From Paramecium sonneborni (lineage: Eukaryota > Ciliophora > Oligohymenophorea > Peniculida > Parameciidae), in NCBI GenBank assembly GCA_905182985.1, contig CAJJDN010000105.1, forward strand, positions 320,417 to 384,416: a DNA stretch of 64,000 bases, given 5' to 3'. Below, one piece after another: positions 11,775-26,349 of this stretch. The notes beneath the pieces were generated by a model. It was not told the DNA's origin, did not search any database, and saw only the letters and a program-made list of their open reading frames with translations. Both the position numbers and the translations under genes were made by a program. Position 1 is the first letter of the stretch. The number at the start of each line of letters is the position of its first letter.

Positions 11775-14700
11775 TTAAACTTACGTTTTCAATATGCTCT
11801 GTGATACTATCTCCTATAATTATTACTGCTATTTTGATAGCATTATCAAAATTTAAATATTTTATTAAATTTATATAAACAAATGACTATTCTCTAAAGC
11901 CTCTCTTTTTCATAAATTTTTGGAAAAATCAAGGTTTATTTATACCTAAAAATTCAAAAGTTTAGAATTTATAATGAAATTTATATACTAAATTCCTTCA
12001 TAATGGTATCAGATTTCAGGAAATAAAAAAGAAATGTTGACAATTTTTTGAAAATTGTATAGAATTGCATCGAATCCAAATATTTAATAAGTAATTTTGT
12101 TTGCTTTATCTAAAAAACAAAGTCTAAATTTTTGTTTTAAATATACAAGTTATAAAAACATAGAAACAAAAGTCAATAATTTCATACTTTTATTGAAACT
12201 AAACTTTATTAGACTTAGAAATAAAAAAGAGATTTTAAATTGACCTAGAAATATAAAATGTTAATTCATTATCTCATTCGTATATTAAAATAGTTATTTT
12301 CAGTAAGCAATTGCCCTTTATGAACAATTTGAATTGGAAGCATAATTATTTAAATAGTTGTAGTAATAATTTACAATAATTATATTTATAAAGATTAATT
12401 ATATTTTATTATTTTTTATTATACTTTACTAATCAAAATGTTATTAAATAAAAGTATTTATTTTTATTTAATAGATTTTTAAAAAATACATTAAAATCTA
12501 AAGGAAAAAATAAAGAAAGGATATATTATTATTGATTCTATTATCTTAAGACCTTAATCTTATAAATAGACACTAAGATATTTTACTCTTTCGTATTTTC
12601 ATAATCAATTTTAAAGATTTTCAATAAATAAAAGGCAGATAGTTAACATTGATCATTTCAGTTGATTGATAGAAACCATAAATAATTTTTAATGATTGAA
12701 AATATTGATCTTAAAGTTTATTATAGTATGTTATAAAATCTATTAGATTTAATTAGTCTTAATCTTACAAATTAGTTTTTAGTAGAAAATAATAGGATTA
12801 ATTAAATAAATATGAGTTATTATTTAATATGAAAACAATTATAAAAATAATTATCAAATATCTCATTCAAGACTTAAGAGAGAACAAGGCAGATATTAAT
12901 TTATGGTTTAATATATATTATTTTAGTTTTTATCAGCTTCTTCAATATTGAATGATTGATGGGCTATTTTATTTACAAAAAAGTAAATTTATGTTGAAAA
13001 TTAGAGGAAAAATTAGTCTAGGGAATTTTGTAATAAATCTTCCATTTTTCAAATAATTATCCACTATAATAAAAAAAATTTATGAAAAAAAATTCTATTT
13101 TGTAAATGTTGTTTTTTTATGTTAAGTTATTAAATTTATAAGTATAATTTAAGATCTTAAATTTGAACTAAAGTGTTGTTTAATTATTGATGAAGGATAT
13201 GATAACAAAATAGAATTAAAAATTTTTACATAGTTTAAAGATTTAAAAAGTGAATGAAATATTGAATGTTTTATAAAGGAATAGTAAAATTTAGTATTAC
13301 ATGTATTACTGAATATTTAGAAAATGGTTTTATTTTTTAAATGAGTAAATAAACTTTAAAAGGATGATAGAAAAAAAAGTCTAAGTTGGGTATTTTTTTT
13401 GGAAGTAATAATTAAAAAAGAATGCAAAATTTGAATACCAATATGAAAAACTTAATTTTTAATTATTACCAAAAAGTCTTTTGATAAAAGTGGTTTATTT
13501 TTCAGTTAAAGTATTTTTATTAAGGAGGCATAAAGAGTNATTATTTTTTATTATACTTTACTAATCAAAATGTTATTAAATAAAAGTATTTATTTTTATT
13601 TAATAGATTTTTAAAAAATACATTAAAATCTAAAGGAAAAAATAAAGAAAGGATATATTATTATTGATTCTATTATCTTAAGACCTTAATCTTATAAATA
13701 GACACTAAGATATTTTACTCTTTCGTATTTTCATAATCAATTTTAAAGATTTTCAATAAATAAAAGGCAGATAGTTAACATTGATCATTTCAGTTGATTG
13801 ATAGAAACCATAAATAATTTTTAATGATTGAAAATATTGATCTTAAAGTTTATTATAGTATGTTATAAAATCTATTAGATTTAATTAGTCTTAATCTTAC
13901 AAATTAGTTTTTAGTAGAAAATAATAGGATTAATTAAATAAATATGAGTTATTATTTAATATGAAAACAATTATAAAAATAATTATCAAATATCTCATTC
14001 AAGACTTAAGAGAGAACAAGGCAGATATTAATTTATGGTTTAATATATATTATTTTAGTTTTTATCAGCTTCTTCAATATTGAATGATTGATGGGCTATT
14101 TTATTTACAAAAAAGTAAATTTATGTTGAAAATTAGAGGAAAAATTAGTCTAGGGAATTTTGTAATAAATCTTCCATTTTTCAAATAATTATCCACTATA
14201 ATAAAAAAAATTTATGAAAAAAAATTCTATTTTGTAAATGTTGTTTTTTTATGTTAAGTTATTAAATTTATAAGTATAATTTAAGATCTTAAATTTGAAC
14301 TAAAGTGTTGTTTAATTATTGATGAAGGATATGATAACAAAATAGAATTAAAAATTTTTACATAGTTTAAAGATTTAAAAAGTGAATGAAATATTGAATG
14401 TTTTATAAAGGAATAGTAAAATTTAGTATTACATGTATTACTGAATATTTAGAAAATGGTTTTATTTTTTAAATGAGTAAATAAACTTTAAAAGGATGAT
14501 AGAAAAAAAAGTCTAAGTTGGGTATTTTTTTTGGAAGTAATAATTAAAAAAGAATGCAAAATTTGAATACCAATATGAAAAACTTAATTTTTAATTATTA
14601 CCAAAAAGTCTTTTGATAAAAGTGGTTTATTTTTCAGTTAAAGTATTTTTATTAAGGAGGCATAAAGAGTATCTAAATAGTTAATATGATTTCTAAGTAA

Positions 14701-14779
14701 AGTAATTAATTTATAGGGTCATATAAAGTTATTGATTTGAAAATTGTCCTTGATTAACATTTTTCCATTAATTTAATTA
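11775..14779. other. Long intergenic region, inflated by an assembly duplication
   Basis: Three kilobases between the divergent kinase and giant surface-protein genes. It includes two identical 1131-bp blocks flanking an N, so the true spacer is probably about 1.9 kb. No convincing gene, RNA or mobile element is visible; the sequence is AT-rich with many stop codons in all frames. Confidence 0.6.
12408..14670. repeat. Direct duplication 12408-13538 / 13540-14670 around an N
   Basis: The 1131 bases 12408-13538 recur at 13540-14670 with a constant offset of 1132 bases and no difference at any place that I compared. The junction is a single N at 13539. The best explanation is two contigs whose overlapping ends were placed side by side rather than merged. 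A real recent tandem duplication would not be expected to have an unknown base exactly between perfect copies. Confidence 0.92.
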
Positions 14780-17700
14780 ATGATTGGATAAATCTTTAGA
14801 TTCGTTATTTATATGAGTAGTATAATGGAAATCTATGGTGTATAATAAGTGATCTCGTCTTCATTTTAAGGAAATAATTTTAGTGATTCAGATAGTAATA
14901 AAATATGTATGTAAGTTAGATTGGGTTGTAAGTGGAGGGCAAGAAATGTATACAGATTGTATGGGTTAAAGGTTATTTGGTGGTTTTAATGGTTTTGGAA
15001 GAAGAATAAGTATAAGTAAAAGTTTTTCACTTCCACCTCATGCTTAAATAAATTTAGATGTGTAATTTTGGAAGTAAAGATTATAAGAAATATAGAATTG
15101 ATTCATGGGATAATGAATATGGTTATATATTTGTGGATTATCAGATGGGATGGTCGAAAAGATATCAATACTATGATGGAACATAAATGTGTGGAGGAGG
15201 AGGAGATTGGAGAGAAGCATACATAAATTTGAATTTAAAAATAAAGCATAGTGGCAGTACAGCAGTGATTGTAGTTACAAGTAATATAGATGAAGGACCT
15301 GAAAATGTAATATAGAGATAATAATTTATTAAGGAATCTTGGGGAATTAGAGATTTTATATTATCAGTTGAAATGTGTCCAGAGGGATGTTTAATATGTT
15401 AATTAAATGATTCAATAATTGATTGTTATGTTTGGAAATTTTTAAAGAGTAGTTGGACATAAATGAATATAAATGAAATAGTTATAGATGGATGGAATGT
15501 ATTTTCAGGTATTGGAGAGGCTACATAATGTGGATGTAAAATTAAATAAAATTATTTAGCTGTTGCTTTGTTTGGTGGATATCAGAAGACAGGAACAAAA
15601 ACAGTAATCAGTAAGACTTTTTATAATATACCACCACATTATAAATTGAAGATATAAATTTTATGGGCTAAAATTGATTCATGGGACAATGAAGCTGCTT
15701 AAATGAGAGTAGATAATGTTTTAATATGGGAAAGAAGATTCTAATGGTATGAAGGTTATTTTGGTAAAATATGTGGTGATTGGGATGCTGGACATAGAAC
15801 TATATTTGTTCGAATTGAATAGGATTTAATTCATTCAAATAATTAAGTTGAAATTAAATTTACAACAACACTTGATGAATCTTTTGATGGAGAGTCTTTT
15901 GGATTAAGAGATTTTGTTATTTTTTATGGATCATGCACTGATAATTGTGATTAATGTACAGGACCTACTGGATCTGAATGTTAAAGTATTATTTAATTTA
16001 ATAAATTTAATAGTGTGTTCTAAAGGATGTTATAATACTGGAGTTGATGATAAAATTTGCCAATGTAATTTTATATTATATATGATAATTAGTATGTTAT
16101 CCATCATGTTATTTATGTGATGGACCTACTATTGAAGATTGTACTGATTGTGGAGATCCGAATATCTTTCATAAATAATTAGTGGCTGGATAATGTATTT
16201 GCGCTATTAGAACTATAGAATCTATATAAAATGATGGTACGTCGCTCTGTTTACGTACTTATTTTTATTATATTAATATATATTTATAGCTTGTCATTCT
16301 AATTGTGAAAAATGTTATTAACCATTTGATAATACATCCAATTAGTATTGTACTATGTGTAGAACAGGATTAAATAGAGTTGTTTCTGATGATCTTAATT
16401 GTATTTGTAAACGAGGGTATGGTGATGATGGTATCTCTGATGTTTGTGTTTGTAAATATATATCCACTTATTATAGAATGTCATTATACATGTGAAAATT
16501 GTAAAGGTTCTTTAGCAACCGATTGTACTTCTTGTTCAATTTAATCTAATCGTCATCTTACATTTGATAATCAATGTTTATGCAATAAAGCATATATTGA
16601 TTCTGGTATTAATGATATCAAGTGTTTATGTAATTATATTTATACTATTATCATTTCTAGATATTTGTCATAGTTCATGTTCTGATTGTGATATCTCTGG
16701 AGAAGATAAATGCACAAGTTGTCCATCTACTCGATTACCTGATAGAAGTGGAACAACTTTTAAATGCATTTGCAAAGACTCTCATTATTTCAGTGATAAT
16801 TTACAATTAGAATGTTTACCATGTCATTTCACTTGTAAAACATGTAATGGAATCTATGAAAATAATTGTTTAACATGTGATCTTACCCTTCGATAATTAG
16901 TTATGTTTAAATGTATTTGTCCTAATAGATATTATGATATTGGTTTACTGTAATGTTCTCGTAATTATTTTATTAATTATTTTAGCTTGCCATTATACTT
17001 GTTTAACATGTTTTGGTCCAGAAGTAGATAATTGTTTAACTTGTTCAATAAGTAACTATAGAGAAGTTAAAGCCAATAAATGTTTATGTTTAGATACATA
17101 TATGGAAAAATAAACTGGAGATCCTTAGTGTTACAGTATTAAAGATCTGATAATCATAGAATGCTCTTATCGATGTGCAAATTGCATTGGAACAATAGAC
17201 AATTGTACTTCATGTCCTAGCTTCTCTTTTAGAGATCTTGGAATTAATAATTCTTGTTCGTGTCCAATAAAATCTTATGATGAACCTGGGAATCCTATTT
17301 GCATTAGTATTTCATAGATTTTAATTAGTTTGTCATAATACTTGTTTAACATGTAATGGAAATCAATAAAACTAATGCACATCATGTAATGTTTAAATAA
17401 TGAGATAATTGGATTTATTAGGATAATGCTTATGTATTAATAAATACTATGATGTTGGATAACCTGAATGCAAAAGTATACAACTTTTAAAACTTTAGCA
17501 TGTAGCCCTTATTGTTTAAATTGTTTAAATACTGCTGATAATTGTATTTCTTGCAAATCAGATAGATATTTATAAGACAATATATGTGTATGTAAGACTA
17601 AGTTAAATGGAGCCATGATTAGTAGTTATTAAGTTTAAGGCAAAACTGAATGTCAAAGTATAGAATTTGATTAAGTTAGGTTGTCATTACTCTTGTTTAA

Positions 17701-20700
17701 ATTGTAATGGGTCTACAATTAGCAAATGCACATCTTGTTTAGATAGTGAAATGAGAGTGTTATAAAATGGAAGTTGTATTTGCGTTCCTCATTATTTGGA
17801 TAATGGGAAACCAAAATGTTTAGGTACAAATTTAGGTAATTGAATAAGAATGCAATTACAGATGCGAGAATTGTGCAGGCATAGAAACAAGTTGTTTATC
17901 TTGTTATTAAAACAGTTTTAGAAATTTAGTAAATTAATAATGCAAATGTTAGAAGGGGTATTATGATGATGGATAGAATGTACTCTGTTAAAGTAAATAT
18001 TATTTATAGAAGTAGAATGTCATTATTCATGTAGTGAATGTAGTTCTAAAGAGACTAAATGTGATAGTTGTTCATTGATATCAAATAGATAATACAACTA
18101 ATAATTGTTCACATGTAGTTGTTAAGAATCTTATTATGATTCTGGAGTAGAGATTTGTTCATAATGTCATTATTCTTGTTTAGGTTGTAATGGTTAAGGA
18201 AAGGATTAATGCAAATCTTGTTTAGAGAAATCAATTAGTTATAGAGTTTTGAATAATAGAGTATGTTAATGTTTAAATGGATATTATGATGATGGAAGTT
18301 CTCCAAATTGTAAGAATTGTCAGATATAATGTTTTACATGTTAAAATAAAGAAGATAATTGTACATCATGTCCAACAACTAGACATTTAGATGGGAATAC
18401 ATGTATATGTGATTAAGGATATTATGATAATAAAGGAGATAAATGTTTAAAATGCGATGATAATTGTATTAATTGTTCAATTAGTTCTAAAAATTGTAGT
18501 GAATGTGATTTAACATTATAAAGAATATTAGATAAAGTTACCCATAGATGTATTTGCAAAGATGGTAGTACAGAATTAAATGGAACATGTGTGAATTGTG
18601 ATCTTGGATGTTTAACTTGTTTGAATTACATTAATTATTGTACATCATGTAAAACATTGAAATTATTAATAAACAACAAATGTTAATGTATAGATGGAAC
18701 ATATGAAAGTGGTAATGATAAATAATGTCTCTATTGTAATACAACTTGTTAAACATGTATTAATTAAGAAAATTATTGTACATCTTGTTCAGCAGATAAA
18801 AATAGAATCTTTAAGACTGGAAATATTTGCATTTGTTAAGATGGCTATTATGAAGATTTAGTTACTTTAAGTTGTTAAAGATGCGATTTATCTTGTCTAA
18901 CATGTATGATATCTGCTATTCATTGTATGTCTTGTGATTCATAATACAATTTAAGTTTGAACAATTAGAATAAATGTATTTGTTCATCAGGATTCTATTT
19001 TAATACTTCTAATTTAAAATGTGAAGGTATTTTATTTAATTAACTATAGCTTGTAATATTTAATGTAAGGAATGTTAAACATTATCTTAATGTATAGAAT
19101 GTGAGATTTCTACTCGGTATTATGATGCAGAGAATTTAAAATGTCCATGTAAAGATGGTTATTATGATACAAATCTTAAGAAATGTTAATGTATTAAATA
19201 GTTATATATTATTATTATAGTGTGCAATCTAAGTTGTAAAACTTGTATTAATCTATCTACAAACTGTTTATCATGTGAACCTATTCATTTTAGAGTTCTA
19301 AATTATAATTAATGTTTATGTTTAGATGGATATTATGATGTTGGAATTGAGATGTGTTAATTGTGTAATAAATTATGTAAAACATGTTAAATGAGTTCAA
19401 CTAAATGTTTTTCATGTTTTGAAACTTAACATTTTAGATAATTAAGTTTTAATCAATGTATTTGTTAAAATGGATACTATGATAATGGTTAATTGATATG
19501 TGAAAGTAATTATAATAATTAAAATTTAAAGAATGTTCTAATTAATGTTATACATGTTCAGGTAAAAGAGATAATTGTACAAGTTGTGATATTAATTAGA
19601 ATAGATTAGATTAATCAATAATTAAGAAATGTCCTTGTTTATCTGGTTTTTACTAAGATAATAATGAAAATTGTTAAAGTATATATTTTATAACAATTAG
19701 AATGTCATCTTCAATGTTCCACATGTTAATAATAAAGTAATAATTGCATGAGTTGTTCTACATCTATAACATCGAATAGACAATCTTTATCTAAAAATTG
19801 TATTTGTAAAGATGGATATTATGATGACGGTACTTAAGTAGATTGTTTAAAATGCAGTATTCGTTGTAAACTTTGTTAAAATAGTTCGACTAATTGTTAA
19901 ACTTGTTCTAGTAACCTTAGAGATACACCACCTATTTGTAATTGTAAATAAGGATTTTATGAGGATTCCTTCTAGAATTGTTAACGTAAATATTGATCAA
20001 TAATTAGCATGTGAAAATCAATGTGTTACTTGTTAAGATAATTCGTTCAATTGTTTATCATGTAAAGAAGGTAGATTTACATAATAATGTTTATGTGAAG
20101 ATGGCTATTATGAAGGTGGATAACCACTTTGTCTTTGTATTTAATTTATTTTATTAATTCAGAATGTGCTTTTTAATGTTAAGCATGTAAAGATTCCTCA
20201 TTAAATTGTTTAATTTGTAAAGGAGATCGTATAAACATCCCTTTATGTAAATGTCCAGATGGTTTTTATGATGATTTCATTAATGAATCATGTTAGATTT
20301 GTGATCGATTATGCAAAACATGTAATATAGATGGTTGTTTAATTTGTAATGGAAATAGAATCTTATCATCTGAAATGATATGTGATCCACCATCTGATTC
20401 TATTACACATATTAATACTCCATGGTGTTCAACTTGTACTGTTGCTGTTATTGATATAAGATTCTCTGATGATTTGTTATCCATTTTAGTCAAATTTGAT
20501 TTTCCATTAGATCATAAATTCTTTGTCTCTTAATTTTAAGATAATATATGTTTAAAAATACTATATGAACAAACATACAAATCATTAGGTAAAAACCCTA
20601 TTTGTTATATTGATCCTAATGATAATACAATATTAATATTGAAAATTGGATAATAAGTTACTATTATTCCAGGAGATAAAATATTATTTTATGAAAACTC

Positions 20701-23700
20701 TTTTGGTCATTAAGACTGCGATTAAAAATTAAATATTTTTATTTTTAATTAAGTTCAATTACCGATTAATCCTGTCTCTCCTAAAATCATTTTTGATATT
20801 CCTACATATCTTATCAATCCTTGTGATGATAATACTATAACTTTAAAATCAAAAATTAATGATGGACTTAGAGGATTAAATGGAATTATATGGAAATTCT
20901 CAGTTGATGGATCTAATGGAAATGGAAATCTCTAAAACTTTGTTGATTTCTTAACCAATTAATAAATGTTAGAATTAATTATACCATTCTAAACTCTACC
21001 AAAATAATCTAATATTACATTTGTAATAGAATTTCTAAATTTTGTATCTTAAAAAAGTACATAATATATCAAATTTTAAACTCATTCAGGATAATTTCCT
21101 ACAATACTTTGGATTTCTAAACCATTATATTATGCATTTGAAACTGTTGTATTAGAATTTTAAATAAAAAAGAAAGATTGTTCTGAATCTACTACTAATA
21201 TTTAAATTGATAACTCTTAATATTAAGTATCAATTGTTGAAGTTTATAGAAATGATTCTAATTCTAGATCATCAAGAGTAAATCATTCAGAAATCACAAG
21301 CAATAGTTTCTTTAATGTTAGTATCTAAAATTACACTTTAACATCTAGAATCGCATATACATTCCAATAAACTACTCTTGATATATTAATGAACTTTTCT
21401 ATTTCTAGAAATATTACACTTGAAATCAGTTCAGGTGGAATATTGTGTTTATTTAATGGAACGAAGAAAATTCAAAATTATAGAAAAGAAACTTAAATAT
21501 TTATATCATGTAAAGATTTAGATACTTAATATCCATGGAATGAAGATTCTGGTATCTAAATTACAGTTTCATGTGTAGATTTAACTATGAATACTCATTG
21601 TATGGATTTAAATAAAAAAATACTCTAAATTAATAAAACGGATAGTGTCTAAACTATTCCAAAATAAACTATACAACCATATACTATATAAAGTTGGTAA
21701 GTAGTTGCTACAAAAAAACAATTTTCTTATACATTTAAACAAAATATTGTATATCTCGATAATGATTTTAAATTACTAAATGTGTCTTATAAAAAAGGTT
21801 ACAAGATGAGACCTATTAATAACTATGAAAATTTAGAATTTATTATCAATATTCCTTTTGAAGAAAGATAATATATTTTAGATTTTCAAGTAGCAATCAT
21901 ATATAATTTTGAACTTATCAAGATTTTGTAATCTGAATATTTTTCATTTCAATTTCGAATCTTTGATTACTTTTAAGAATTTAATAGAGGAAACCAAATT
22001 AATTTGAAATTTTTAGCTTAATTTACCAATGAAATTGTTCCTAGTTAAGAAGACTTATAAATAATAGTAAATCTACCTCCTACTTGTATAGTAAGTTTAG
22101 CTGAATAAAGTACTGAAGCTTTATAACCTTATAAGATAATAACTATTTGTGATTTTACTGAAAATGCTCCATTCACTTATTAATTAAGATATTTTATTAC
22201 AAATACAGATTTTATAGATTTTGAGAATAGAACCTCTGATTATTCTTTAATTTTAAATAATTTTTAAAGTTCCAACACATTTGAAGGTTTTTTTCCTTTT
22301 ACTGATGGTGTAATATTAATATCAGCAATGGATTCAAAAGGATCTTATTTAAATATTGAAAAACATATCAATGTAACTAGAACAAAGCTGAATTGTTTAG
22401 AGATTAATATCAATAATTATAACTTTAAATAATTAATTTCATTATTTCTAGAAATCTTATTGAATCATCTGGATTTAAATGATTGTAGTTCATTATCCTA
22501 ATAATTATACTTCAAGATTAAAACATATTTAGGGGCAGAAGATATTAATAATTAACTATTAGTTTATTAAACTACTAAATTGTATAAAAGATTAATTTAA
22601 CATTAAAATAATAAAAAATCTAAAAGACTATTATTAAATGATAATTCTCAAGAGAGATGTTTTGAAAATTCTACTTAATAGATTTATTTCTAAACTTAAA
22701 AAATCAACAATTTATCTACTTATACTCCAACAAATTTGTCAGCAGAATTAAAATAAATAAAAGCTGTAACTCAATAGTTAATTTAGAAATAAACTGATTT
22801 TGTAGATTAAATAAATTCAAATGATATATTCTTGGATGAATAACTTTACTAGAAAAAAGAAGCTATTCTCAACTCTTTATAAGTTCTTTTACTTTTGATT
22901 GATGATATATTTGAAAAAATACAAACAGCTTTAATCATTTCTAATTAAGATAAAGAAAAGATTATGAGTATATCGATAGATTTAATAAGTCTAATTGAAA
23001 AGATTGCAAATCAAATCAGTATTTAAGCTTAAGTAAATGGCTAAGAATTGATAATTAATGGATAAATTTTGAAATGGTAGTTGTCTAAAATTACCAAAGA
23101 ACTTTTCAATCGTTAATTTGATATAAGTAATGATTTTTTAGATGGAATGATTGATTTTGTATAAAAAGAACAAATTGATCTTAATTACAATCATTTAAAT
23201 CTCTCAGATAAATTATAAAAAGAATTATAAACTTTATTTAATATAAATTCTACTATTGAAATTGATGAAAAGATTTACAAGAAAGTTAATTTAAAAAATC
23301 ATCTTTATAATAATAATTATATAGAATATAAAAATACTCTTAAAAAATATATAATTGACATGTTTTAATTTTAATATTGTGAACAACAAATTCCATAATA
23401 ATATCTTTTTACTTATCAATGTGTAACTATTAATAATGAGAGTAAATCCTTTAAATGTGATCTTCTTAATGAAAAAATCAATAAAACAACTTTATTAGTA
23501 TCTTGTTAATGTGAATAATTAGGGAGCATCCTTTTAATCAGATATCAAAATAATTAAATAATTTAATAAAATATTACTTAAGTTCCATATAATCATCCTA
23601 AAAAGGATAACTCAGAACTTAAATTAAGCGAAAACCCAATTCTATTATTTCATAGTATCTATATTTCTTTTTCTTTCTTCTTATATTTTTAATTATTATT

Positions 23701-24432
23701 ATTCGAAATAAAGAAAAACTAAATATCTATATTTAAATAAGAAGAGACAGATCACAGTATTAGTGTTGAATAAAATAGAAAAGGAAATAACTTAGAATTT
23801 TATCCAGGAAACTTATTTGTATTCAAATTATCATTCAAAGTTATAATATTTTTAATATTTAGTTTATTCATGAAATACTATCCTTATTTTATACAGAAAG
23901 CAAAATTTTGACAAAAAGCTATAGGTTTTTATAGTTTTCAATCAAAATAAGTTTGCTAATACCATTTGTTTATGAAGAAACATACTGGTTAAATTAAATT
24001 ACAATATTTACAATTTTTCTAATAAATTGTGGATTCTTTCTCTTAATCAAAATGATTCTTAAGATAATTCAATCTATTTACAGATTTGGTGGAAAATGGA
24101 GCATATCCATTATCATTTTATTCTGTCTAATACATTTCTTTTGTTATCTTGAATTTATTATCTAATTGAGACAATGGTAAATATTAAAATTTATCTTTAG
24201 TTAGGAAGATATTGATAAAATAAATTTAGAGAGTTTTTTGATTTTTGTTTGCTCACTCTTTTTGTTTTATGTATTAGCAGATCCAATTCTTATATTCTCA
24301 AGAATAATCATTTTTAAATAAGCCAGAGTTGAAATTAGAAATTAATAAATTAGCCCAACATATTAACTATTATACTTTTTTGTATGGCACTAGAAATTAG
24401 ATAATTTATTTGATTCATATGCTATTATGTGA
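14780..24432 (+). CDS. Giant Cys-rich membrane protein with polycystin-1-like layout
   Basis: About 3,000 aa with many 22-35-nt introns, for example 14895-14919 and 15074-15095. The start is chosen at ATG 14780, the most upstream in-frame ATG of the first exon; its weak signal-like segment makes it uncertain. Two galactose-binding-like units come first, with repeated phrases LFGGFNGFG and KIDSWDNE. From about 15.9 to 20.4 kb there are more than twenty furin/EGF-like Cys repeats (CxxC...C-C-DGYYDDG). A Cys-poor ectodomain (20.4-23.3 kb) resembles REJ modules. A GPS-like site follows near 23.5 kb (VSCQCEQLGSIL), then at least five membrane segments to TGA 24430-24432. This order (repeats, REJ, GPS, multi-pass) is that of polycystin-1-type receptors. 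One frame change near 23.9 kb (TGA 23909-23911) needs an unseen intron or is an error. A surface sensory or adhesion role is inferred. Confidence 0.75.
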
Positions 24433-24687
24433 AATAAATTATTATATTTTATATATCTTTAAAATTATTAATTATTTCATAATAAAAGAGAATATAATTA
24501 TGGCCGTCAAAATGTTAAAATAATCATAAATTGATATCTTGCCCTTTTAATCAAATATATTTATATCAAAGAAATCTTTCATCGAAACAAATTAATTAAT
24601 TGAAACATATTTTACATCTAGGAATTCTATTATCTTTTATGGATATATTATAACATATATAATGAGGTGCCCATAATAAGATTATAT

Positions 24688-26349
24688 TCAAAAATCATTT
24701 TCTTAATTACTAATTTAAATTGGAAATAGGGATGCTATATCCTTATTGCTTTAATATACACTTACAGGATATAAGGTTTCCAGTTTAGTAATTTAATCCA
24801 AAAGTTGCTATTCTTCGTTGCTTATATTCTCCAACTAAGTTTATTAAAAAATGATAATATTGTTTATTACTCTTGTTGTTTCAATACGTCTTGATCTAGA
24901 TTATTCAAAAAATAATTCTTATTCATTAGTAAATGTTTGTCTTAGATATATTAACATCTAAAATTTTTTAAATTAAGCTTAAAATTGATGATATTCTACA
25001 TGAATAAAATCCTACAAATTCTTGAAATATTTAAAATTTGCTTAATTGTTTTAAATTTCATTTTACAGCTCACGTAATTTATCAAAAAGTATTAATTAAT
25101 TATTATTAGATAAAATGTATGGATGAATTTCTTATGGTCTAATGAAAATGATTGCTAATGCATACAATATTTCATTTCGAGCTATTAAGTATATATTCAA
25201 TTTTAAAAATAACATATTTTGATCATCATTAATTTTGGATAGAAGATATTAACAAATTTTAAATCTTAAATAAAATAACTGTAATAATCTCTGTAAACTT
25301 TATGATCTAAGTAAAATAGAATCAAATCTTTTTTTTTGAAAATTTGATGATTTATCGAAAAGTCTTGAACTTTAAAAGTTTGTACTTTCTTCTATTCGAA
25401 GCTCTGCAGTATCTTCTTTAGCTTTAGGTTTCATTATGGGATGATGAATAACATCTTCAAATGAAATTCTTTTATTTTCATCGTAAACTATCATATGTTT
25501 TAGGAGATTGGTAATATCTGCATTATTGTAAGTAAGTGGAGGAAATTCTAAAGGATTATTCTTTAATTTTTATAAGCTTTAATATCTTTTTTACATAGTG
25601 CTACAATCATATGGGAATGTAGATAAATAACAAATCTAATAGAATAACATTCCTAATGAATATATATCACTTTTTGATGAAATTGCATCACGTAAAAAAA
25701 CTTCAGGTGCAGAATAATTAGGACTTCCAGTTCTGATCAAATCGTTCCTATTATTTAATTTTGATAATATAATTGCAATATAAAAATCAGAAATCTAATA
25801 AATCACAATAATAATTACTTTATATACTTTTTTTTCATTAGGTCTCCCTTTATTTTCATATTTAATTAATATGTTTTCTGGTTTAATATTTTGATGGATT
25901 ATATTTAATGAATTCAATTCTTGATAACCTGTAATAAGCTATTAAATTATTTCAACTGCTTCTTCTTCTTAGTACCATTTTTTTTCTTCAATTAATAAAT
26001 CAAATTCAATTGTTAAATCATAGTCACATTATTCTATTACAATATAAAGTGCTGTATTATCCAAAATTATCTCTATAATTTAGACTAAGTTTTTTGAAAC
26101 TAAGTGATATTTTGTTAACTCAGAAATTGTTTTTTATAAATCAGACTCGGCATCTAAATTTTCTATATCTTCTGTATTTATTGGAACAATTTTAACACAA
26201 TAAATATTTTAGTCAATATTATCCAATTTTTTACATGAATATATTTATCCATAACATCCTTCACCATAAATCTGATCATGTATAATGATGTATTTTTTTT
26301 TAAACTCACATTATTTATACTATTCATGTGATGGCATAGTTTAAATCAT
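24688..26349 (-). CDS. ULK-like protein kinase fold lacking the catalytic Asp (pseudokinase)
   Basis: 545 aa from ATG 26347-26349 to TGA 24688-24690, one 24-nt intron at 25795-25818. Kinase features: YGEGCYGQIYSC as Gly loop, IYCVKIVP with the lysine, and later GSPNYSAPEVFLRDA, SDIYSLGMLFYQI. The catalytic loop reads HQNIKPEN (25888-25896 for HQN) instead of HRDxKPEN, so the proton-accepting Asp is Asn. The metal-binding motif reads DFY instead of DFG. Loss of both suggests an inactive or very weak enzyme. Residues after about 330 form a long helical region (KLRELQNEIQNNQANFKYF and similar). The C-terminus is convergent with the giant receptor gene, with 255 bp between the stops. Ciliates have many ULK/ATG1-like kinases; assignment to that group rests on the look of the C-lobe. 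Confidence 0.85.

Noticed and set aside
12408..14670. Genuine tandem duplication or composite mobile element
   Set aside because: Copies are identical and separated by a single N; no terminal repeats or transposase; contig overlap is simpler.
16564..16896. Separate 110-codon gene
   Set aside because: It is one exon plus unspliced intron of the giant Cys-rich gene, in the same frame as its repeats.
24433..24988. A + frame continuing the giant receptor with hydrophobic sequence after a 19-nt intron
   Set aside because: The antisense frame continues the kinase gene without a break and has far more protein-like helical sequence; the + reading is its shadow.
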